Source of the DNA: Oscheius sp. JU75
Taxonomy: Eukaryota; Nematoda; Chromadorea; Rhabditida; Rhabditidae
DNA length: 64,000 bases
Direction: 5' to 3'
Assembly (NCBI GenBank): GCA_037178855.1
Contig: JASJZC010000001.1
Coordinates: 1,116,001-1,180,000 of the forward strand
In this document: positions 55,970 through 64,000 of the stretch, in pieces
Layout: the number at the start of each line of letters is the position of its first letter
Numbering within the stretch: the first letter of the stretch is position 1
Made by a program: the position numbers and the translations under genes
The notes under the pieces: generated by a model
The model's database searches: none
Seen by the model: the letters and a program-made list of their open reading frames with translations, nothing else
Told to the model about the DNA's origin: nothing

Positions 55970-57665
55970 ATGAACTCCAAGCCGAAAGTTGGCATCATCT
56001 TGGCCAACATCGGTACACCAGATGCCACTGACTACTTTTCTATGCGACGGTATCTAGCCGAGTTCCTATCCGACAGAAGGATAATAGAGATGTCAAGATT
56101 GTTCTGGTAAGTACTCTTTGTAGGGTCTAGTACCTGACTCTAGGTTCCCGATTCTGCACGGTATCATTCTGATGACCAGACCACAGAGGTCTGGAGCACT
56201 ATACAAGAGGATATGGAACAAGGAGTTGGACGAGTCGCCACTGAGAACTGTATCGAGGTGGGCTCATTTTGTGTCTTTCTGTATCTCTGTCTGGTAGCTT
56301 CTGCTATAGTCAATGTCCAAAACCCAATTTACAAGCTCTAGTGTTTGCTGTTTCGAACAGTAACTTTCAATTATTTAATTGACTCTGTTCCCTTGACTTG
56401 CAATCAATCGTGGCCCTGTTCTACCAATACAGTCAGCAGTCTCCTCTCCTCAACACATGGTCGTCCTGATGATCTCTCTCCTTCTTTTCGCCTTACTCTT
56501 CCCAGCTGCTCTACTGATGTGCCGCAAAAAGAAGATGCAGTCAATGGATCAGATCAAGCCGCAGACGCAGCCCACAGCTCCTACTGCTACCACAAACACG
56601 ACAACGTCAGCCACCGGAGGACAGCAGCAGCCACCAATGCCTCAAAGGGAAGCCGACGACATGGAGACGGTGGACGGATGCAAAAGCGAATGGGGCAAGG
56701 TGCAAGACGCTCCGAAAGTGTAGAAGACAGATCATCAAAAGAGACATACAGAATGGTCCCTTTGCGCAATAAATATTTTGCGGTGGCTTACTATTACTCT
56801 TTGTAAAGAGTCAGACAGGCAGAGGGAGAGAGCGACAGAGAGACAGACAGTTCCTCTCTAATCTCAATCGTTCTTTTCAGATCACAAGCCAAGAACCTTG
56901 CTCTGTCTCTGGAGAAAGATCTGGACAATGTTACGGTAGCCTACGCCATGCGGTATGGTCAGCCGTCAATCGAGAATGTGGTAGACGAGCTTCTGTCCAA
57001 TGGATGTGAGCGTCTGATGTGCTTCGCCATGTACCCACAGTACTCGGCAACGACGATTGGAAGTGTCAATGACAAGTTCTTCGAAGCTGTTATGAAGAAG
57101 AGACATGTCCCACCGGTGAGTGACAGAGAAACAGTGACAGAGACGTTTTCAGGTTCGAACTGTCCCATCCTACACTTCCGAATCTGTCTACATTGAGGCT
57201 CTTGCTACTTCCATTGAAGACCATCTCAAGACCCTGGACTTCCATCCAGAAGTCATTATTGCCTCCTACCATGGTATCCCCCAAAACTATTCGGACCAGG
57301 GAGACCCCTACCAGAAGGAATGTCTCTTGACTACCAAGCTCCTACGAGACCTTCTCTGTCTCTCAGAGAGTCAACTCCTATCCACTTTCCAGTCCCGTGT
57401 TGGTCCTTCTGACTGGCTCATGCCCTATACAGACGTGACAGTAAGCTCCCTGGCCAGGAAGGGTGTCCAGTCAATTGTGGTCCTGACCCCGGGATTCGTC
57501 ACGGATTGCCTCGAAACCTTGGACGAGATGGCCATTGAAGCTGCCGAGCTGTTCTACCAAAATGGCGGGAAAAATTTCTCGTTTGTCCCATGTCTAAATG
57601 ACACTGTGAGGGGGATCAGTGTTCTCGAGACTATTGTAAGGAGGGAGCTTCAAGGATGGATTTGA
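55970..57665 (+). CDS. hemH: Ferrochelatase, alphaproteobacterial type (horizontally acquired)
   Basis: Exons 55970-56106, 56144-56257, 56881-57115, 57153-57665 sum to 999 nt (332 residues). Ferrochelatase inserts Fe2+ into protoporphyrin IX, the last step of haem synthesis. Motifs: NIGTPDATDYFSMRRYL, LTRPQRSG-like MTRPQRSGALYKRIW, DESPLRT, FAMYPQYSATT, the catalytic-His segment SYHGIPQNY followed by GDPY, VLTPGFVTDCLETLDE, and the ending RRELQGW. These follow rhizobial/alphaproteobacterial HemH far more than animal FECH: there is no C-terminal Fe-S cysteine extension and no evident mitochondrial presequence. Three spliceosomal introns show that it is a resident nuclear gene. Nematodes lack most haem synthesis, but several carry such an acquired enzyme. 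Confidence 0.96.
56457..56723 (+). CDS. Small membrane protein gene nested in a ferrochelatase intron
   Basis: A single-exon ORF of 88 codons inside intron 2 (56258-56880) of the ferrochelatase gene, same strand. It begins with a long hydrophobic segment (VVLMISLLLFALLFPAALLM) followed by basic CRKKK, as in a type III or signal-anchored membrane protein, then a Thr/Pro/Gln-rich tail and acidic end. An A/T-rich AATAAA lies at about 56769. A partial copy near 54150-54215 shows this segment has been duplicated. It could also be a retained-intron artefact. Confidence 0.5.
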   Translation: MVVLMISLLLFALLFPAALLMCRKKKMQSMDQIKPQTQPTAPTATTNTTTSATGGQQQPPMPQREADDMETVDGCKSEWGKVQDAPKV

Positions 57666-58606
57666 ACAGTTTCTATGTCATTTGTCTGTCAGATAATAGA
57701 GTTTTCAATGAAAAGTTGTCACGTGAAATGCTTCTTCTGTCAAACTGCCAACTACAGTCTTTTTTGTTAGTCTTCAAAGGAAAGTTTGAGGTGCAGGAGG
57801 CTATTTTCTGCGCTTTTTCTTAAATTTTTGTGATAGTTATGATCCCAAATAATAAAGCACGTGTTTTTCCTTAAATAAACACAAAAAATGGAGAAAAATT
57901 GAACAGACAAGAGACAAAAGAAAGACAGAAGATACAGCTAAGAAAATTTTTTTGGCGTGGCAACAAAAATACTGGACGAAAAAACTACAATAAACTAGAA
58001 TTTAAAAAGACGAAGATTCAAACAGCATTTTCTTCCAACTTTACTTTACTGTTTTGCCTATCTTTTCGGTCCTTTTCTGGTCATCTTTTCAGTTCTTTGT
58101 TCCATTTTGTGACATGTCGGTAAATAAAATGCTCGTAACAGTTCGGAGCAAGAATAGACCCTATAGACCAAAAGTATACGGTGTTTTCCCCCTTTCCACT
58201 AAATCTCGGAATCATTTTCAGTTAGCTATTGGTCGTTTTTTGCCTTCTAGCCTTTCAAAACCGAGTTATTTTCATGCTTTTTCACTCAAAATAGGCAGCG
58301 GGTTGTCCGCCTCATGCCGTCCGACCACAAGTTACTCTGCGACTCTGTCCCTGTCTCTGCGCTCTAGCCTCTTCTCCAGCCGCCAAATTTGCACTTTTTG
58401 CATCGTTATTTTGCTCTAAAAGACTCATGTTTTTGGTCAGAATCACGAGGAAACTTGACATACTCCATACAGACTCTGTAAAATACCATTATTTCAGAAG
58501 TCTGGCCTAAATTTTGTCAGTTTTTGGTCCATTTCACTCTTTTTTACACCTATTTTCTCCATTTTTCTTCTTCTAGCTTAATTCCGCAACCAAAGAAGGC
58601 TTCCAG
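57666..58606. other. Intergenic between ferrochelatase and mRpL19
   Basis: AT-rich with AATAAA at about 57850; no exon supported. The start of the L19 gene follows an acceptor-like ttcttctag at 58576. Confidence 0.55.
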
Positions 58607-61600
58607 ATGGCGTTATCGTCGAGTATAGGGCAGAGGTCCCTGTCAACATGCACCAGATTGCTCTCGGCAGCTAGCTGTCCTTCAAAGTGGGTTTCTTTCG
58701 GTCTACTTTCCAATTTTTTTTTCATCGAAAAACATGGGAAATCTTACTGCATCAGTAATATATGCCTAATGCACAAGTTCTCATAATCTTCTCCACGTAT
58801 TCGGCATGTTTTCAAGTATGGAATTAAAGTAAATCAGTTTATAACCTCGAAATCTGATATGTCCCCCTAACGCCCTCTTCTATGACGCAAAACTGTTCCT
58901 AACGATACTTCCATGGTCTATCAAAGTTTAAAGCTAAAATATGTTCTAAATCGATCCATAAGCTTGTGCTTTTTAAGTAACTCCATGCCGAGTGGAATAT
59001 TTCAGTATCAGAACTTTCTAGGAAATTTTCTGCTTGAAACACCGTTAAAATCCTTTTCTCTGGGGCTACAATCATGCTACTAGCCTATAGAGCCAGTCTG
59101 TGGACTGCTAATTGGTCTTCAATGTCCCACATTACCGGATTAGTAGCTCGATTTTGGCTTTGGCGTAGCAGGAAACTGAATTTTAAAGGTCCTAAGCTAG
59201 AACTTAAGGTTCCTGGAGCTAAAATACGAAGTTTTGGTTATAAAAATACGACTGAATGTGAAAACACAAGTGAATTTGACTAAATATCTCCAATTTCCAG
59301 GCCGGCGTTGGCCTCAACGACGAAGAGCGACCTGAAAAAGAAGATGGACGAGCTCCAGCACATTCCTGACTTTCCGTGAGTTTTTTCAACACAATTTTCG
59401 TCTCCCAGAGTCTCAAAAGCTCTCCCCTTCCCCTCCAATTTTGACGACACGCGAGGCTTTTGAGGAAGCAAGAGAGCAAATGGCCGTTGATGCCATTTTG
59501 TTGGCCGGAAAAGCATCATTTCTCGTCAACTTATGAATTGAGTCGTTGTTTGTTGACTGGAGTTCCTTATGAGTCGTTTTGTGATAATTCTCAACACTGA
59601 GTTTCTTTCTCCTCTTTCCCTCCCAAAAGAAACGCGAATTTTTTCATAAACACTTGTGCGGCTAGCTTTTCATCAATCTCTTCCTCAAAATATTGTCAAA
59701 TCGATCAGATTTTCATGCAAGCTACGTATCGAATTTACGCAAGCTGCGTGCTTTACGGGTTGGTGCGCGCACGAAGCCCAAATGGCGCCTACCGCGTTTT
59801 CCGGTCCCGCACACCTCTGATTAACCATCAAAGTTTTGGCCTAACCTGCTTGTCGGTTCAATTTCATGCATCTCTGCTACTACTAAAGCGCAATGGTGTC
59901 CGTCCGTCCGTGACCACCAGCACATTATGTTGATCAAAAGTTTTTGTTTAGAAACAGTTATTGCCTATATTGGGGAGCAAGTCAACTTTAGGTGCTCTCT
60001 AGTCTAGAGACTCTAGAACTTTTTTATCGTCCCAGTGAACCCACTGGAAGCCTTTTATTACTACGGAGCCGCGTAGCCGCCGATACAAACCGAAGGCAAA
60101 CTGACGGCGAAAGCCGTAGGAAACGGCTGGTGAGAAAATACTATTTTGAAAATGGTTGCAAATTTTGGTCGTAAGGGTTGAACGCTAATAGCTACTCAAA
60201 AGACAATTCTATCAGTGGTTTCAATCGGTTGCTCGTCTGGTGTTAAAAGATATCGCAGAACCTCTAATATAAGCACCCCCTTACGTAAGAAAAACGTAAT
60301 TACGTATACCTTACGTAAGAGATGTTTATATTGGAAGAAATACGGTAATTTACATTAGTCCTATTTTCATCGAGAAACCCCTTCATTGGGGGAGCTGTGA
60401 ATCCTGCTCGGGATTTTGTCCCAGGAGTGAAAATGATGACAAGGAAGAGTTAAGTTGGAGGTTTGTCGTAACCTTGTCAATTTCATCCTCTCTCTCTCAC
60501 TCTGTATCTCTCCTCCGCTCGTAGTTATTTTCTGTTTTCCTCCCCCTTCTCACGCTCCACACACCACCACTCCCAACTGCTAGCTATTAGTCAATACTTA
60601 CATGATATTCACTTTCCTACTAAGAACATAACAGATTACTCCCTGTTTCTCTATTCACAGTTTTCATTAAGCGCACTTTCACCAATTGCCTGATTTCATT
60701 TTTTGCGCCCTTTCTCTCCTCACCTGACAGACACATGGGCGCGTCCATAGGCCACTGCTGCGAGTGAGAGAGAGCGCTATTCTTTGATACGGCAGCCAGC
60801 CAGCTGCTGGCTGGCCAGAAAATGCTTTCTCTGTCTCTCAATTCTTGAATCTTTTCACATGGGACCCTGAATTATCACTGGATAACGGAAGTGAGGTTCA
60901 ACATGTGCCAATTTATAGATTTGGGAGAACTCCCTTTGCCTCCTCACGCAGTTTTGTTTGCTATTCATTCTCTCCCATCGCTCTCTCTCTCTCTCTCTCT
61001 CTCTCTCGTAGCCCTGTTTTACCGCCAGTCCAGACCCCAAAACGCTAGAGAAGGGGTCAAAAGTTCGTGTATTAAGGCTAGACATCACCACTGAAAGTAA
61101 AGCGTCATGTGACGCAACAAACAACATAGCCCGCGTGGGGCTATAGAGACATAGATAATTTCTTTTTTTTTAAAGAATTTATAGTGCTAAGCGACTCCAG
61201 AACAGGCTTCTTTTTCTCCCTATCTCTCTGTCTCTCCACGAACGGCCGAATGCCGAACTGAAACTGAAAGTTGGCTGGCTGGCTGGGAGTTTTTCGGAGA
61301 GAGACAGTCGGGGCCTGAGTCAACTATTCTCAGCACTAGAAAACCCCTAAAAAGCGGCAATCTTTCTGTCTTTCACTGTCTCTGTATCATTCCCTCTCTG
61401 TCTATCTGCCAGGCGAATAGAAATTGAGCGAGACTGCGCGGAATAGCCGTAACCATTGTCTCTCTGTCTCTCACTCTCCCTGTGTCAATTTCACCCGAGC
61501 TGAGTGAGAGAGAGACCGGTGTAGCCAATTTGCAATAGTAAAGGAGGTTATTTATCTCTACCACCGACAATAGATAAGGCAGAGGGAGAGAGACAGTGAC

Positions 61601-64000
61601 AGAGACAGAATCAGTGAGAGAAACAGTGACAGTGACATAGACGAAGACAGTGACAGAGACAGATAGAGAGGGACAGTGACAGTGACAGTGATAATGATAA
61701 TGACAGTGATAATGACAGAGACCGATACAGAGGGTCTATTTTCTCACTGTTATCGTACCTAAACAAAAAGATTTTCTACCCTAGAAAGAGAAAGAGTATA
61801 GGGAAGTCGCTGTTTGCGTCCGTCCACCCTCCCAACCCCCGTCGATTGCCCGCAGCCGTTTTGCCACTCTCTGTCTCTCTGACATTATCATTCTTTCGAT
61901 CTTTGTTCATGAATCCAATTTTCAGACTCATCTACCCGGATTTCCTGCAGTCACCGGTCTGGAATAGACGAAATGCCCTCTTCGAAGAACTCCAGCGCCA
62001 GGACATGCTTGAGAGAAGAATGCAGCTGGATATACCCGAGTTTTATGTCGGTAAGTAAATTTCTAAGATTTTGGGACGAGTATGAGTCGAGCAGGAGAGT
62101 ATAGGCCAAGAAACAAATAGAGATATTTGGAGGGAGACAGTATAGAGTATGATCCTAGGCTCGTAGCCTAATGACGAGTCAAGCGTGAGTAGCGAAACAG
62201 ACTACCAATGGTACAGCCACAGAACAAAACATATTTTACTCTTTGGAATTGAGAGTCTACCTGGTACAGAAGGAGGTCAAGATGAAAGAGACAGACTAAC
62301 AGAGACTAGAGGCAAAATTAAGGGTCTAGATCAAGATATCAGTACAGGAATAGCCCTTTTAAACTTCTAAAGCTAGGTCAGAGTCTCTTGCCCACCTAAA
62401 ATTCATGTTTAGGCCCCTACTAAGTACTTAAAACCTCTATTCTTGACTCCCAATTTCCCCCATTTTAGGCTCAATCGTGGCCGTGACCACCGTCGACAAA
62501 AACCTCGGCAGCAAGGAGAATCGCTTCGTCGGGATCTGCATTCGTCGCGAACGCGAGGGTCTAAAACATCAGGTCACGCTCAGAAATAATGTCGAGGGAC
62601 AGGGTAAGTCTTTTTAAATTTTCATTTAAGACAAAATACTTTAGGAGTAGAAGTGATGTACGAGCTCTATAATCCGACCATCAAGAAGATTGAGACGTTG
62701 AAGTTGGAGCGAAGACTGGACCAGGATTTGAGCTATCTCATCGACGCGATGCCGGAATACAGCACATTCGATTTCCATATGGAACCGATTGCGCATCCGG
62801 CTGGCACACCGGTTCCAATTAATCAATTGAAGGTATTCATTCACTTTTTTTGGTTAATTTCACTCAAATTGAGGCCCTAAAATTGGTTTCTGGCCTCCGA
62901 GATTATAAATCAGCTTATTCTAACATTTATCTGTGTGATAATCAGCAGATTTTTGAAGAGGAGAACACCTTTGGTACAAGGTTTTATAGGTGCTCGGCTT
63001 TCGAAAACAGTCTTTTCTTATCAAAATAGGCGTCAGCTGTTTGCTCGAGAGAAAGACGTGGCCATTTTGTAGTTTCGATACCAAAAAATAGATCTATGGT
63101 CTACTTTTTTCGCTTTAAGCGAGTGTCCGGCACGCTCATTGTGATAAGCAGCATACGAGAGCTGGGAGATAGCAAAAACGTAAAAATCACGGGTTTATTA
63201 ACATTTTCGACTTTCCCGCCGCTATAGCCAGACACTCGCTTTAACTATTAAGGAAACGCTGTTGCACCTTCTAGTTTGAGAACTAATACTGCTCAACCAT
63301 ATCGTGAACAATTCAAATTTCAGATTAAGTAATTGGTAAATAAATCTTGATAAGTGAAATTCACGTAACTTCCTGTATTGACTGACCTCAAGGACAAATA
63401 ACAAAAGTGTGCTCTGTATTTGTTTAAAAAGTGCGTTCATCTCTAAGGACGAGTCAACCGTAGAATCCACAAGGTTGGCCTAACTATGTTTCTGGATTAG
63501 AAGCAAAATAGGCGACGGATTCAGCCCCGAGTAAGCAATAAATATTGCCAAGGCATCCACATTCATGCTGAGATAAAGATATTAGATTACAGCAGCAAAA
63601 AAATTGCTAGCTCTACAGTTTGTCGTTACTTTGCGGAACGAAAAATATCCAAGAATTAGTGGTGTCATATTTTTGCTGTGATTACGCGCGCGGATTTTGT
63701 GAAAAATCGGCAAAAATATTATCATTTCTATCAGCAGACTCGTCTAGCACAGTTGGATTCTCTCATGCCTAATAATTTTTGTCTATTCTGTCGAATTCGG
63801 GATCATTCGAGCCTAGACTTTGCCGCCTGGAAGCTTACAAGAAATGAAAATAAAAGTCTAATCAGTTTTTCAACAGAACTCGTTGCGAAAATTCCATATG
63901 ACCACTTGAAAATTCCGATTTTTTTCAGGTAAAACTTCGTCCTCCACCATGGACTCGTCGCTGGGAGCTCTACGAATGCAAAGGAATTGAGGACTCATGG
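58607..64000 (+). CDS. mRpL19: Mitochondrial ribosomal protein bL19m, cut by window end
   Basis: Exons 58607-58686, 59301-59375, 61926-62050, 62469-62603, 62645-62832 and 63929 onward; phases all agree. Exon 1 encodes a Ser/Arg-rich mitochondrial targeting peptide ([19 protein letters not shown]). The body matches bL19m: [82 protein letters not shown] and, at the end, [16 protein letters not shown]. It is a large-subunit protein of the mitochondrial ribosome. Introns 2 (2550 bp) and 5 (1096 bp) are much longer than the local norm and carry repeats; the last exon continues past 64000. Confidence 0.96.
59873..59920 (+). repeat. Dispersed repeat, Helitron-like 5' end (copy 3)
   Basis: TCTCTGCTACTACTAAAGCG then CAATGGTGTCCGTCCGTCCG. 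Preceded by A, as expected for Helitron insertion between A and T. Same family as 3542 and 47698. Confidence 0.5.
60980..61007. repeat. (CT)n microsatellite
   Basis: About fourteen CT units inside an intron of mRpL19; another lies at about 13122-13155. Confidence 0.9.

Larger units (their letters stand above)
59376..61925 (+). other. 2.5-kb intron of mRpL19 with repeats
   Basis: Contains a Helitron-like end (59873), a CT microsatellite (60980-61007), GA/CT low complexity (61370-61700, with GACAGTGA repeats at 61600-61715), a set of alternating TTACGTAA motifs (60280-60325), and a run of eight T at 61164. No separate gene is supported. Confidence 0.6.

Noticed and set aside
55970-57665. Ferrochelatase as bacterial contamination
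   Set aside because: Three GT-AG introns in frame and flanking nematode-type genes on one continuous sequence.
1-64000. CRISPR arrays, bacterial operons or promoters
   Set aside because: None seen; all well-supported genes are intron-bearing and eukaryotic, and the bacterial-type ferrochelatase also has introns.

Overview
The window is a nuclear genome segment from a nematode. Evidence: compact GT-AG introns, mostly 34-60 bp and ending in tttcag; a ZP-domain cuticlin with furin site and C-terminal membrane anchor; CUB plus C-type-lectin genes; a ShKT-domain secreted protein; a major-sperm-protein-like fragment; and an alphaproteobacterial-type ferrochelatase, a horizontal acquisition known from nematodes. 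The species cannot be named. Long runs of degenerate GTCTCTCT / GAGACAGA sequence fill many introns and intergenic stretches on both strands; most short ORFs rich in Ser/Leu/Cys or Arg/Glu/Asp are artefacts of them.

Layout. 1-9.5 kb: a basic-N-terminal protein gene (+), two unrecognised multi-exon minus-strand genes separated by a hairpin MITE and a Helitron-like end, a degenerate purine-rich repeat, and an unrecognised plus-strand gene. 9.5-12.7 kb: a decayed RTE-like LINE (+) interrupted by a second LINE (-) with an 11-bp target duplication. 13.4-16.1 kb: a double-C-type-lectin gene and a double-ShKT gene. 18.9-24.8 kb: a complete 11-exon cuticlin gene and a complete 7-exon AP-2 transcription factor gene, each hosting a tRNA gene in an intron. 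25-35 kb (-): a 15-exon outspread/MPRIP-type protein (two PH domains plus coiled coil) with a 4.4-kb first intron. 35-41 kb: gene-poor, with tRNA-Glu, tRNA pseudogenes and a TA-inserted MITE. 41-44.3 kb: a four-helix membrane protein (+), overlapping-neighbour coiled protein (-), MSP fragment and a pseudogene copy of the coiled protein. 44.7-47.6 kb: four tiny secreted-peptide genes, three of one cysteine-rich family. 47.9-53.9 kb: two CUB-CTLD-CTLD paralogues (-), lectin pseudogene pieces, a candidate prepropeptide and a FN1-like secreted protein. 54.2-55.8 kb: a near-identical head-to-head pair of secreted proteins with a plant self-incompatibility S1-like domain. 55.9-64 kb: ferrochelatase with a small membrane protein gene nested in an intron, then mitochondrial ribosomal protein L19 running off the end.

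The genes do not form one pathway. Secreted proteins cluster in 44.7-55.8 kb (lectins, Cys-rich peptides, S1-like proteins, FN1-like protein), compatible with surface, defence or reproductive roles; this is inference. Gene models were assembled by eye from splice signals and frame continuity; where the summed coding length is a multiple of three this is stated.
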